NCBI GenBank assembly: GCA_963740525.1
Contig: CAVUEG010000010.1
Span: forward strand, 248,001 to 312,000
Direction: 5' to 3'
Length of the DNA stretch: 64,000 nucleotides
From: CAVUEG01 sp963740525
Lineage (GTDB): Bacteria; Actinomycetota; Actinomycetes; Propionibacteriales; Nocardioidaceae
This document shows positions 37,087 through 46,611 of the stretch, piece after piece (position 1 is the first letter of the stretch; the number at the start of each line of letters is the position of its first letter). A model generated the notes under the pieces. That model saw nothing but the letters and a program-made list of their open reading frames with translations. It had not been told where the DNA came from and did no database searches. Both the position numbers and the translations under genes were made by a program.

Positions 37087-38023
37087 CGTCGGCGCCGCGT
37101 CGAGGTCGGCGACGAAGACCCTCTGCATCATGTGCCAGTCCTGCGGGTGGCGCGCAGATCGCGTCGGCCGAACGCGTCGGCGACGCCTTGCATCATCTCG
37201 CGATCCGTCGTCGCCGTCGCGTGCGGCACCGGCGGGTGGAAGGTGATGCACAGCCGGTCGCCGTCGTAGTGCAGCGTCGCCGGGACCAGGGCGCGCCGGT
37301 CCGCCGGGCGAGCATCGGCGGGACCGCGCGGCATCCGCGCCGGCTCGCCGCACAGCTGCACCTCGATGCCGGTGCGGCGACAGGTCGCGGTCGGCGAGCA
37401 GGCAGACCAAGCCGCCCTCGTGCAGCCGGCCTCGAAGCCGGTCGCAGCGTGGCGGCGCCACCGGTCAGCGGCAGGATCTCCATGCCGAGTCCGCGCGCGG
37501 AAGGCGACGAACTCGTCGTAGAGCCGCGCCGGCTCAGCCGCTCGGCGACCGTGATCAGCGGCATCCCGGTGGCGCAGGCCCAGGCCCCGGCCCAGTCCCA
37601 GTTGCCCATGTGCGGCAGGGCGGCCACGGCACCGCGAGCCGGCCGCGTGGGGCGTCGCGCAGGTGCTCCTCGCCGACGGTGCCGGTGCGGAGACCAGGTC
37701 CGCTGTGGGCCAGGCGGGAAGCCGGAACGACTCGCACCAGTAGCGCAGGTAGGAGCGGACGCCGGCGTGGGTCAAGGCCTCCAGGTCGGCCGGGTCGACC
37801 TGCCTCGGCCGGGTCGATCAGGCGGGACAGGTTGGACCGCAGGCGGCGTACGGACGCGGCCGTTGCGAGCGTGGATCCGGTCGGCGATCCGGCGGAAGAG
37901 CGCGAGCGCCCACCGCTCGGGCAGCAGCCGGACCGGCCGCCAGCCGGCGAGGTAGGCCGACGCCACGGCGTATGCCGTGACCTGGTCGACGAGACTGCGC
38001 GTCCGGGAGCCGGCACCGCCCAT
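37087..38023 (-). CDS. PIM acyltransferase (HtrB/PatA-type lauroyltransferase family), frameshifted
   Basis: Transfers an acyl chain to the mannose of PIM. The start MGGAGSRTRSLVDQVTAYAVAS is at 38023. Later blocks are YLAGWRPVRLLPERWALALFRRIAD, THAGVRSYLRYWCESFRLP, the family HxxxxD motif in HMGNWDWAGAWA, and a C-terminal PQDWHMMQRVFVADLD. Several frame changes occur. The one near 37150 is repaired by removing a GC. No stop codon separates the corrected 3' end from the pimA ATG, so the two frames run together. The real end is uncertain. Confidence 0.8.
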
Positions 38024-38027
38024 CGGG

Positions 38028-38641
38028 TCAGTCCTGGCTCAGCGCGGCAGCCTGACGACGCACGCCCTGCATCCGCTGGACGACCGTGACCGTGCTCGCG
38101 ACCGCCAGCACGCCCAGCGTGAGCTGCATCAGGATCGGCAGGTCGAACAGGCCGCTGAGAGCCGGTCATCACCAGGATCGCCACCAGCCGGTCCGCGCGC
38201 TCGGCGATGCCGCCCTTGGCCTCCATGCCCAGCGACTCGGCGCGGGCCCGGGCGTAGGAGGTCACCGACCCCATGACCAGGCAGTAGAGCGCGACGCCAT
38301 GTAAAGGCGCGAGTCGCCGGGCCCGGCGAAGTAGAGCACCAGCCCGCCGAAGATCGCGGCGTCGCCGATCCGGTCCAGCGTGGAGTCGAGGAAGGCGCCC
38401 CACGGACGAGGAGGCCCGGTCTCGCGGGCCATGAAGCCGTCGACAGGTCGCAGAAGACGAACGCCGTGATCACCAGCACGCCGACGAGCAGCTGGCCGCG
38501 CGGGAAGAACAAGAGCGCCCCGACGGCGACGCCGAGCGTGCCGACGAAGGTCACGGCGTCGGGGCTGATGCCCAGGCGCATGAACAACTGGGCAACGGGC
38601 GCGAAGACCTTCGTCCAGAAGGCGCGGAATCTGTCCAACAT
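38028..38641 (-). CDS. CDP-alcohol phosphatidyltransferase (phosphatidylinositol(-phosphate) synthase), frameshifted
   Basis: Makes the phosphatidylinositol(-phosphate) used by the downstream PIM enzymes. The start MLDRFRAFWTKVFAPVAQLF is at 38641. The catalytic motif DG-x2-AR-x8-G-x3-D-x3-D is present as DGFMARETGPPRPWGAFLD, followed by STLD. Transmembrane segments include GVAVGALLFFPRGQLLVGVLVI. Frame changes lie near 38440, 38300 and 38160. The stop is 4 bp before the acyltransferase start. Locus context identifies it as the PI(P) synthase rather than a generic PgsA. Confidence 0.87.
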
Positions 38642-38740
38642 GGCGGCAGCAGGCTATCGGCTCGGTGGTCCGGAGCGTTGCAGCAGGGGCGTATCGTGTG
38701 GCCACGGAGCCATTCAGGCTTCCGACTAGGGAGCCACACG

Positions 38741-38872
38741 ATGAGCGACAAGTCGCCTCGGCAGGGCATGACCAAGAAGTCCGGCAAGTCGCTGAAGGAA
38801 AAGCGCGCGGCGAAGCACGCGAAGTCCGAGGAGTCCACGCTCGCAGACAAGCTGGCCGCGAAGAAGAAGTGA
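38741..38872 (+). CDS. 43-residue Lys-rich conserved small protein
   Basis: The sequence MSDKSPRQGMTKKSGKSLKEKRAAKHAKSEESTLADKLAAKKK has 13 Lys and no hydrophobic stretch. The start follows GGGAG by 7 bases. The stop overlaps the next gene as GTGA. Short Lys-rich proteins of this kind are common and unstudied in actinobacteria. Nucleic-acid or ribosome binding is only a guess. Confidence 0.7.
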   Translation: MSDKSPRQGMTKKSGKSLKEKRAAKHAKSEESTLADKLAAKKK

Positions 38873-40017
38873 CTCTCCTCAGCCTCGGCGTCGTCGCGAC
38901 GTCGGCCAAGGAGAACGAGCGTCGCCTTCCGATCCACCCCGCGCACCTGGCCCGCCTCGAGCCGGACCTTCGCGAGCGGATCACGCTTGAGCACGGCTAC
39001 GGCCGCCACTTCGGGTACGCCGACAGTGAGCTGGCCGAGCTCGTCCGCGGTTTCGCCTCCCGCGAGGACGTGATCCGCAACGACGGACGTGGTCCTGCTG
39101 CCCAAGCCGCAGCACGAGGACGTCAAGCGCTCTCTCCCCGGGCAGGTCCTCTGGGGCTGGCCGCACTGTGTCCAGGACCCGGTCCTGACCCAGCTCGCGA
39201 TCGACCAGCGGCTGAGCATGATCGCCTTCGAGGCGATGAACCACTGGACCCGTGACGGCGCCGTCGGCGTACACGTCTTCCACAAGAACAACGAGCTGGC
39301 CGGCTACTGCTCGGTCATCCACGCCCTCCAGATCGCCGGGTCGACCGGCGACTACGGCCGCGTCCTCAAGGCCGTCGTGATCGGCTTCGGCGCCACGGCG
39401 CGTGGCGCGGTCACCGCGCTGAACGCCCACGGCATCCACGAGGTCCGGGTGCTCACGAACCGTGGCGTGGCCGCGGTGGGCTCCCCGATCCACTCCGTGC
39501 GGATCACGCAGTTCGACCACGACACCGAGGAGCCGTACCTCAGCCACGTGATCACCGAGCGTGGCCGGGTGCCTCTCGCGCCGTTCCTGGCCGAGGCCGA
39601 CGTGATCGTCAACTGCACCCTCCAGGACACCGAGGCGCCGCTGACCTACCTCCAGGAGGAGGACCTCGCCGCCTTCCGTCGGGGCAGCCTGATCGTGGAC
39701 GTCTCGTGCGACCTCGGCATGGGCTTCAGCTGGGCCCGGCCGACGACGTTCGACGACCCGATGTTCGAGGTCGGCGACCACATCCAGTACTACGCGGTCG
39801 ACCACAGCCCGTCGTACCTGTGGAACTCCGCGACCTGGGAGAACAGCGAGGCGCTGCTCCCCTTCGTGCGCACGGTGCTCAGCGGGCCGAGCGCATGGGA
39901 CGAGTCGGAGACGATCCCCGGGCCATCGAGATCCGCGACGGTGAGGTCGTGAACCCCGCCATCCTGTCGTTCCAGGGACGCTCCGACGTGTCGCCGTACC
40001 CGCTCGTGACCGCCTGA
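38869..40017 (+). CDS. N5-(carboxyethyl)ornithine synthase/alanine dehydrogenase-like enzyme, frameshifted
   Basis: An NAD(P)-dependent opine-type dehydrogenase of about 382 residues. It begins MTLLSLGVVATSAKENERRLP at the GTG at 38869. It has the family N-terminus (HPAHLARLEPDLRERITLEHGYG), then LLPKPQHEDV, FHKNNELAGYCSVIHAL, the nucleotide-binding VVIGFGATARGAV, and IVDVSCDLGMGF. The ending is IEIRDGEVVNPAILSFQGR. Frame changes near 39085 and 39920 are each repaired by one CG. It is related to alanine dehydrogenase, and the exact substrate is not certain. Confidence 0.8.
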
Positions 40018-40027
40018 GCTCAGCCGG

Positions 40028-40585
40028 TCAGGCGGTCGGCCCCTCCGGCCAGGCGTCGGCGAGCAGGGCGCGGGTGTCGCCAGCAGCTGCGGGGAGGGTC
40101 TTGGTCTGGCCGATGATCGGCATGAAGTTCTGGTCCCCCGCCCAGCGCGGCACCACGTGCTGGTGCAGGTGGGCGGCGATCCCGGCCCCGGCAACCGCAC
40201 CCTGGTTCATCCCGATGTTGAAGCCGTGCGCGCCGCTGACCGAGCGGACCACGCGCATCGCGGTCCGGGTCAGGTCGGCGATCTCGGCCGCCTCGTCGTC
40301 GGTCGGCTCCGTGTAGTCGGCGATGTGGCGGTACGGGCAGACCATCAGGTGCCCCGGCGAGTAGGGGTACAGGTTCAGCACGGCGTACGCCGTCTCGCCG
40401 CGGCGTACCAGCAGGCCGTCCTCGTCGGAGCGGGACGGGATCCGGCAGAAGGGGCACTCCCCCGACGACTCGTCGACGGGCTTGTTCTCGCCCCGGATGT
40501 AGGCCATCCGGTGCGGGGTCCACAGCCGGTCGAGAGCGTCGGGGTCTCCCGCGCCGTCCTGGTGGTGCTCGGGAACCTCGGGCAC
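40028..40585 (-). CDS. HIT-family AP4A phosphorylase/hydrolase
   Basis: A 185-residue nucleotide hydrolase or phosphorylase. Features are a Cys-containing ECPFCRIPS near the start, LNLYPYSPGHLMVCPYRHIADY, and the HIT triad HLHQHVVPRW. It lies 7 bp downstream of thrS and upstream of the PIM genes, the place of the mycobacterial Ap4A phosphorylase, which is the likely ortholog. Confidence 0.9.
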   Translation of the reverse strand: MPEVPEHHQDGAGDPDALDRLWTPHRMAYIRGENKPVDESSGECPFCRIPSRSDEDGLLVRRGETAYAVLNLYPYSPGHLMVCPYRHIADYTEPTDDEAAEIADLTRTAMRVVRSVSGAHGFNIGMNQGAVAGAGIAAHLHQHVVPRWAGDQNFMPIIGQTKTLPAAAGDTRALLADAWPEGPTA

Positions 40586-40592
40586 CAGAGCC

Positions 40593-42583
40593 TCAGACCT
40601 GGACGCGACCGGCGACGGCCTCGACGACCCGCGCGATCGCCTCGTCCACCGGCACGCCGTTGTCCTGGGTCCCGTCGCGGTAGCGGAACGACACCGCTCC
40701 GGCCTCCAGGTCGTCGTCGCCGGCGATCACCATGAACGGCACCTTCTGCAGCTGTGCGTTGCGGATCTTCTTCTGCATCCGGTCGTCGGACTCGTCGACC
40801 TCGACCCGCACTCCGGCGGCGCGCAGCTTCGCGGCCACCTCGGCGAGGTAGTCGTTGTGCCGCTCGGCGATCGGGATGCCCTGGACCTGCACCGGCGCGA
40901 GCCAGGGCGGGAAGGCACCGGCGTAGTGCTCGACGAGCACGCCGTAGAAGCGCTCCAGCGAGCCGAACTTCGCGGAGTGGATCATCACCGGCTGCTGGCG
41001 GGTGCCGTCGGCGGCCTGGTACTCCAGCTCGAAGCCGGCAGGCTGGTTGAAGTCGTACTGGATGGTCGACATCTGCCAGGTGCGGCCGATCGCGTCGCGA
41101 GCCTGCACCGAGATCTTCGGGCCGTAGAACGCGGCGCCGCCGGGGTCGGCGACCAGCTCGAGCCCGGTCTCGGTGGCGGCGTCCTCGAGCACCTTCGTGG
41201 CGGTCTCCCACTGCTCGTCGGAGCCCATGAACTTGTCCTTGGTGGCGTCCCGGGTCGACAGCTCGAGGTAGAAGTCGTCGAGGCCGAAGTCGCGCAAGCA
41301 GACCCAGCACGAAGCTGAGCAGGTGCTTGATCTCGGCCGGGGCCTGCTCGGGGGTGCAGTAGGAGTGCGAGTCGTCCTGGGTCAGGCCGCGGACCCGGGT
41401 CAGGCCGTGCACGACACCGGACTTCTCGAAGCGGTAGACGGTGCCGAACTCGAAGAGCCGCAGCGGCAGCTCGCGGTAGGAGCGCCCCCGGGACCTGAAG
41501 ATCAGGTTGTGCATGGGGCAGTTCATCGCCTTGAGGTAGTACCTGCTCCCCTCCATCTCCATGGGCGGGAACATCGTGTCCGCGAAGTACGGCAGGTGCC
41601 CGGAGGTGTGGAACAGCCCCTCCTTGGTGATGTGCGGGGTGCCGACGTACTCGAAGCCCTCGTCGATGTGGCGCTGGCGGACGTAGTCCTCCATCACCCG
41701 CTTGATCACCCCGCCCTTGGGGTGGAAGACCGCGAGCCCGGAGCCGAGCTCGTCGGGGAAGCTGAACAGGTCGAGCTCGCGGCCGAGCTTGCGGTGGTCG
41801 CGCTTCTCCGCCTCCTCGATCCGGTGCAGGTGCTCCTCGAGCGCCTCCTTGGACTCCCAGGCGGTGCCGTAGATCGCGCTGGAGCTGCTTGTTCTTCTCG
41901 TCTCCGCGCCAGTACGCCGCCGCGGACCGCATCAGCTTGAACGCCGGGATCCGCTTGGTGGTGGGCAGGTGCGGGCCTCGGCAGAGGTCCTTCCAGGCCA
42001 GCTCGCCGTCCCGGCGCAGGTTGTCGTAGATGGTCAGCTCGCCGGCGCCGACCTCGGCGCTCGCGCCCTCGGCCGCGTCAGCCCGTCGGAGGTGCCGCCC
42101 TTGAGACCGATCAGCTCGAGCTTGTACGGCTCGTCCTTCAGCTCGTCGAGCGCCTCGCCGTCGCTGATCACCCGGCGGGAGAACTTCTGCCCCTCCTTGA
42201 TGATCTTGCGCATCCGGGTCTCGATCTTCTCGAGGTCCTCGGGCACGAAGGGGGTCGGGCACGTCGAAGTCGTAGTAGAAGCCGTTCTCGATCGGCGGCC
42301 CGATCCCGAGCTTCGCCTCGGGGAAGAGCTCCTGGACGGCCTGTGCCAGCACGTGCGCGGTCGAGTGACGCAGGATGTCGCGACCATCGGCCGAGTCGAT
42401 CTCCACACCCTCGACGACGGCGCCGTCGGCGAGCTCATGGGAGAGGTCACGCAGCTCGTCGTCCACCTTGGCGGCGATCACGGTCGGGGACTCGGTGAAG
42501 AGCTCCCAGGCCTTGGTGCCCGTCGTCACCGCACGCTCGGCACGCTCGCCTGCGTTCAGAACGGTGACTTTGAGGTCGGACAC
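40593..42583 (-). CDS. thrS: threonyl-tRNA synthetase, frameshifted
   Basis: Charges tRNA-Thr and edits mischarged Ser. The N-terminal TGS domain begins VSDLKVTVLNAGERAERAV at the GTG at 42583 (AGGAG at 7 bases). The editing domain has HSTAHVLAQAVQELFPEAKLG. The class II core has HITKEGLFHTSGHLPYFADT, GLTQDDSHSYCTPEQ and MIHSAKFGSLERFYGVLVEHY. The anticodon domain ends VVEAVAGRVQV. Frame changes lie near 42245, 42082, 41876 and 41295. This gene is essential, so the changes are almost certainly sequence errors. Confidence 0.93.
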
Positions 42584-42770
42584 GGTTGACTCCTGGTCTT
42601 GAGATGGCGCCGGGCACGGAAAGCACCCTGGTCGTCCGTCGATCGTAACCAGCCGGCGCCGCCCCGCGCGCCCGGGTTTCCGGGAGCCCGGCGCATCTGC
42701 CTCAGGAGAAGCAGTCCTTGTCGGCGTCGGGCGTCGCACACCGCTCGGCTCATGAGGTAGAAACGAGGTC

Positions 42771-44786
42771 ATGTCTCGGAACCGCTCGGCCCTTCTGCTC
42801 CTGCTGGTCGGCGCGCTCGCGGTCGTTCCGCTGGCGTTCGCCGGGTCCGTCTCCGCCGACACGGCGACGTACCGGGACCCGACCGGGCCGCGAGGCGCCC
42901 AGGACATCGTCAGCGTCACCGCGGACAACACCGGCCATGTGCTGTCGGTGACCGTCCGCACCCGGGGAACGGAGTGGCGAGGGCGCACGGACCTGTACCT
43001 CGACGTGCGTGGGGGTCGCCGTTACGAGCACGTGGTCACGATCAGCCGCACGAAGCGGGGCCGGGACACCTTCACCAACGCCGACGGCAGCAGGTGGCGC
43101 TGCGACGACATCCGGACCAGGACCTCGCCGCTCGACCAGCCCTTCACCAAGCTCACGGTCTCCCGGGACTGTCTGGCCGGGCTGGCCCCCAAGCTGCGGG
43201 TCATGGTCAAGGTCCGAGCCAAGGGCGCCCGCGACGACACAGCCCGGACCCGAGCCGTGCCACAGCAGTCGCGACCCAACATCTTGATGTTCATGGTCGA
43301 CGACATGCGCGCCGACGACCTGCAGTACATGCCCCAGGTGAAGTCCCTGATCGGCGACCAGGGAGTGACCTGGGCGAACTCGTTCGCGCCGTACCCGCTG
43401 TGCTGTCCGGCGCGCGCCTCGGTGATGACCGGGATGTACGCCCACAACCACCACGTCTGGTCGCACCTGAAGCCGTGGGGCTTCCACGCCTTCGACGACC
43501 ACTCGACGGTGGCCACCTGGCTGAAGGCCTCCGGTTACCACACGTCGTACCTCGGGAAGTACCTCAACGGGTACGGCGACCAGCCAAAGCCGAACCGCAC
43601 GCGGGGACACTCGACGCAGTACGTGCCACCGGGTTGGCAGGACTGGAAGGCCTCCATCGACGGCGGGCTGGCCGCGGACGACCCGAACGCCGGAGGCACC
43701 TACCGGTACTTCGACACCACGCTGAACGACAACGGCCACGGCTACCAGAACTTCTTCGGCTCCTACCAGACCAAGGTCTACGGCAGGATCGGCGCGCGGA
43801 CGGTCAGGCGCGAGGCACTCTCGGACACGCCGTTCTTCAGCTACATCTCCTTCACTGCTCCGCACCACGGGATGCCGCGCGAGTCGGACGACCCGGCGCC
43901 TGTCGAGCGCACCGACGGAGAGATCACCCGGATGAAGACGCCCGCCCGGCCGGCCGAGGTGAAGGGGATGTTCGACGACCAGATCTTCGCGGCACCGGGC
44001 GCGTTCTGGCTGGACCCGGACAACGGCGCCGACAAGCCCGACGACCTGCGGTTCATCCCCCCGCCGACGGCCGAGGAGCAGGAGGCGATGCTCGAGACGA
44101 CGCGGCAGCGGGCCGAGTCGCTGGCCGTCGTCGACGACGCGATCGCCAAGATCATGGAGTCGCTCAGGTCCACCGGCGAGCTGGAGAAGACGCTGGTCGT
44201 CTTCACCTCCGACAACGGCTACTTCCTGGGAGAGCAGGGCATCCGTCAGGGCAAGATCCTCCCGTACGAGCCGTCGCTGCGGACGCCGACCCTGATGCGC
44301 GGGCCGGGAATCCCGGCCGGCGAGGTGCGCAACGACCCGTTCCTCTCCATCGACTTCGCCCCGACCTTCGCCGAGCTCGGGGACGCCACCCCTGCCAGCG
44401 TCGTGGACGGGCGGTCGATGCTCGACGTCGCCCGCACGGGAGACCTGGGCTGGAAGCGGATCGTGCTGACTGAGACAGGGCCAGCCGCCGTCGTGCGCGA
44501 CACCGACGAGTCCGGACAGCCGATCCCGACCGACGACCCGGGCCAGCGCGACCTGCGCTACCTGATCGGGATCCGGACCGCGCGCTACCTCTACACCGAC
44601 CGGGCCACGGGCGAGGAGGAGCTCTACGACCTCAGCGTCGATCCGGAGGAGTACACCAACGTGATCGACCGGCCCGGCTACCGCGAAACCTCGGACCTGA
44701 TGCGCAAGCAGCTGGCCCGGATCCGCGCCTGTGACGGCAGGTCGTGTCGGGTCCGGCTGCCCGCCTCCCTAGCGACCAGTCCCTGA
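42771..44786 (+). CDS. secreted sulfatase
   Basis: A 671-residue exported enzyme that hydrolyses sulfate esters. It has a signal peptide (MSRNRSALLLLLVGALAVVPLAFA), then a beta-rich N-terminal region of about 135 residues without a recognised domain, then the sulfatase fold from RPNILMFMVDDMRADDL. The formylglycine motif is CCPARASVMTG, with the modified Cys at about residue 211. A second motif GYHTSYLGKYLNGYG and metal residues in VVFTSDNGYFLGEQG follow. The C-terminus has LYDLSVDPEEYTNV. A formylglycine-generating enzyme would be needed and is not in the window. The natural substrate is unknown. Confidence 0.9.
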   Translation: MSRNRSALLLLLVGALAVVPLAFAGSVSADTATYRDPTGPRGAQDIVSVTADNTGHVLSVTVRTRGTEWRGRTDLYLDVRGGRRYEHVVTISRTKRGRDTFTNADGSRWRCDDIRTRTSPLDQPFTKLTVSRDCLAGLAPKLRVMVKVRAKGARDDTARTRAVPQQSRPNILMFMVDDMRADDLQYMPQVKSLIGDQGVTWANSFAPYPLCCPARASVMTGMYAHNHHVWSHLKPWGFHAFDDHSTVATWLKASGYHTSYLGKYLNGYGDQPKPNRTRGHSTQYVPPGWQDWKASIDGGLAADDPNAGGTYRYFDTTLNDNGHGYQNFFGSYQTKVYGRIGARTVRREALSDTPFFSYISFTAPHHGMPRESDDPAPVERTDGEITRMKTPARPAEVKGMFDDQIFAAPGAFWLDPDNGADKPDDLRFIPPPTAEEQEAMLETTRQRAESLAVVDDAIAKIMESLRSTGELEKTLVVFTSDNGYFLGEQGIRQGKILPYEPSLRTPTLMRGPGIPAGEVRNDPFLSIDFAPTFAELGDATPASVVDGRSMLDVARTGDLGWKRIVLTETGPAAVVRDTDESGQPIPTDDPGQRDLRYLIGIRTARYLYTDRATGEEELYDLSVDPEEYTNVIDRPGYRETSDLMRKQLARIRACDGRSCRVRLPASLATSP

Positions 44787-44837
44787 CCGGTCGGGGTCAG
44801 GTGGTGGTCTCCTGTGATGCCGTTCGGAGATCGCAGG
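44782..44837. terminator. two hairpins between the sulfatase and hmp
   Basis: CCTGACC (44782-44788) pairs with GGTCAGG (44795-44801) across the sulfatase stop. CCTGTGAT (44811-44818) pairs with ATCGCAGG (44830-44837) with one wobble. They fill the 65-bp gap between two converging genes and probably stop transcription both ways. Confidence 0.45.
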
Positions 44838-44851
44838 AAGGGCGTCGGCCG

Positions 44852-46090
44852 TCAGACTGCGAGCAGCAGCTTGTCAGGCCCGAAGACCTCGTAGTGGATC
44901 TGGTCGGCGGGGATCTCGCGTGCGATCAGGGAGGCCCGGACGACCTGCATGAAGGGCATGGGCCCGCAGAGGTAGACCTGGGCGTCGTGAGCGAGGTCGA
45001 CCGTGCCGAGCTCGATCAGCCCGAGGGTGGTGTTCTCGGAGATGGGCCGGCCTCCCAGGTCCTCGTACCAGTGGTGCAGCGTCGCCGACGGGAGCTGGTC
45101 GACGAGCTGCTGCAGCTCGCGGCGGTGGGCCTGGCGCGCCGGAGACCGGTCGGCGTGGAGGACCGAGATCGAGCGGCTGGCGCTGGTGTCGTTGAGGTGG
45201 TGCAGCATCCCCACCATCGGGGTGCAGCCGATGCCGGCGGAGATCAGGACGAGGGGTGCGGTGCTGTCGTCCAGGACGAGGTCGCCGAACGGACGGGAGA
45301 CGCGCAGCAGGTCACCGTCGAAGAGATTGGCGTGCAGGTAGCCCGACACCTCGCCTGCCGGAGCGACGATGCCGTTGGTCCCGTCGATCGCGCTGGTCGC
45401 CGCGATCGCCCCGATCGCCTTGACCGTGATCCGCCACGCGTCGTCGGAGGGTGCCCGGGACAGGCTGTACTGGCGGATCTGGTGGGCGCCGTCGGGTAGC
45501 GGGACCTGGACGGAGATGTACTGCCCCGGGGAGAAGTCGCACAGCGGCGACCCGTCGCGAGATTCCAGGATGAACGCCACGGTGTCGGGAGACTCCTGGA
45601 CGCGCTGGCGCACGACGACGTCCTGCCATACCTCGCCGGGCTCGACGCCCGAGTCGGCGTACAGGTCGTTCTCGATGGCGACCAGAGCGTTGGCCATCAG
45701 CCAGTACACCTCGGTCCAGGCGCCGGCGACGTCCGCGGTGACGGCGTCGCCGAGCACCTCCACGATGGCCTCGAACAGGTGCGTGTAGACGATCTGGTAC
45801 TGGTCGGCGGTGATGCCCAGCGACGCGTGCTTGTGGGCGATCCGCGACAGGATGGCGTGCGGGCTGGGGGCGTCCGGGGTCACGAGCATCGTGGCGAAGC
45901 CGGCAATCGCACCGGCCAGCGCGCGCTGCTGGTCGCCCTGCGCCTGGTTGCCGCGGTTGAAGAGGTCCCACTCGAGCGCGGGGTGAGCGGCGAACATCCG
46001 GCGGTAGAACACCGGGGTGATCTCGCCGATCGCTCCCCCGATGACGGGCAGCGTGGCGGTGACGATCTCGGTCGACTTCGTTGACAACAT
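44852..46090 (-). CDS. hmp: flavohaemoprotein (nitric oxide dioxygenase)
   Basis: Oxidises NO to nitrate with O2 and NAD(P)H. The 412-residue protein has a globin domain (about 1-140) with the proximal His in HKHASLGI, then an FAD domain with RQYSLSRAP, and an NAD domain with LISAGIGCTPMVGML and VYLCGPMPFM. The ending YEVFGP is typical. The start follows GGAGG by 4 bases. It lies 32 bp downstream of an NsrR-type regulator on the same strand, and the two are probably one operon. NO-responsive induction is inferred from this. Confidence 0.93.
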   Translation of the reverse strand: MLSTKSTEIVTATLPVIGGAIGEITPVFYRRMFAAHPALEWDLFNRGNQAQGDQQRALAGAIAGFATMLVTPDAPSPHAILSRIAHKHASLGITADQYQIVYTHLFEAIVEVLGDAVTADVAGAWTEVYWLMANALVAIENDLYADSGVEPGEVWQDVVVRQRVQESPDTVAFILESRDGSPLCDFSPGQYISVQVPLPDGAHQIRQYSLSRAPSDDAWRITVKAIGAIAATSAIDGTNGIVAPAGEVSGYLHANLFDGDLLRVSRPFGDLVLDDSTAPLVLISAGIGCTPMVGMLHHLNDTSASRSISVLHADRSPARQAHRRELQQLVDQLPSATLHHWYEDLGGRPISENTTLGLIELGTVDLAHDAQVYLCGPMPFMQVVRASLIAREIPADQIHYEVFGPDKLLLAV

Positions 46091-46122
46091 TCATCCTCCA
46101 AGGGATGTGGCGCTGCGGTGTA

Positions 46123-46569
46123 CTAGCTGGCCGGATCGAGCGCCAGCGAGATGAGGATCGGCCCTGTCGGAGCCGCGGTGAGATCGACCAGCGTGAGGCG
46201 GTCGAGCTCGGCGTAGAAGGCCTCCTGTGCCGCGCGAAGGGCACCGCGGAGGCGGCATCCGCCTCGCAGGGGACACGGCGACGTGCCCTCGCACTCGACG
46301 ACCTCGCCTTCGCCTTCGAGCTGGCGGGTGAGCCAGCCGACGGAGACGTCGCGACCGAACGCCGTGATGGCCAGGCCGCCGCCCTGGCCTCGGCGCGTGT
46401 CGACCACACCGAGCGTCCGCAGCGCGGACACGGCCTTGGCCGCGTGGGTGTACGGAACCCCGATCTGCTCGGCCGCCGCACGCGTGGTCAGAGGCGCCCC
46501 GTCCGGTTCGACGGTCGCGAGACGCATCACCAGTCTCAGCGAGAGATCGGTGAACCGAGTCAGGTGCAT
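46123..46569 (-). CDS. nsrR: Rrf2-family NO-sensing repressor (NsrR type)
   Basis: A 148-residue Rrf2 protein. It starts MHLTRFTDLSLRLVMRLA, with a winged helix (TTRAAAEQIGVPYTHAAKAV). Three Cys in CEGTSPCPLRGGC, spaced C-x5-C-x5-C, match the Fe-S ligands of NsrR. Pairing with hmp supports NsrR over other Rrf2 regulators. The ATG at 46569 follows GGTGGGAG. A 23-bp imperfect palindrome lies 20-42 bp upstream of the start, so the gene probably represses itself and hmp. Confidence 0.88.
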   Translation of the reverse strand: MHLTRFTDLSLRLVMRLATVEPDGAPLTTRAAAEQIGVPYTHAAKAVSALRTLGVVDTRRGQGGGLAITAFGRDVSVGWLTRQLEGEGEVVECEGTSPCPLRGGCRLRGALRAAQEAFYAELDRLTLVDLTAAPTGPILISLALDPAS

Positions 46570-46588
46570 GTCTCCCACCCTAGGGGCT

Positions 46589-46611
46589 AATTGGCATTGC
46601 AAATACCAGTT
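46589..46611 (-). promoter_or_regulatory. probable NsrR operator
   Basis: The arms AATTGGCATT (46589-46598) and AATACCAGTT (46602-46611) are an inverted repeat with 8 of 10 positions matching and a 3-base centre. The length (23 bp) and the AA-T-GG / CC-A-TT edges resemble NsrR sites. It lies in the 40-bp gap between a membrane protein gene and nsrR. Confidence 0.5.

Noticed and set aside
40593..42770. T-box or other riboswitch ahead of thrS or hisS-aspS
   Set aside because: The spacers are short (187 bp before thrS, 5 bp before hisS). I found neither the T-box conserved sequence nor a terminator/antiterminator pair.
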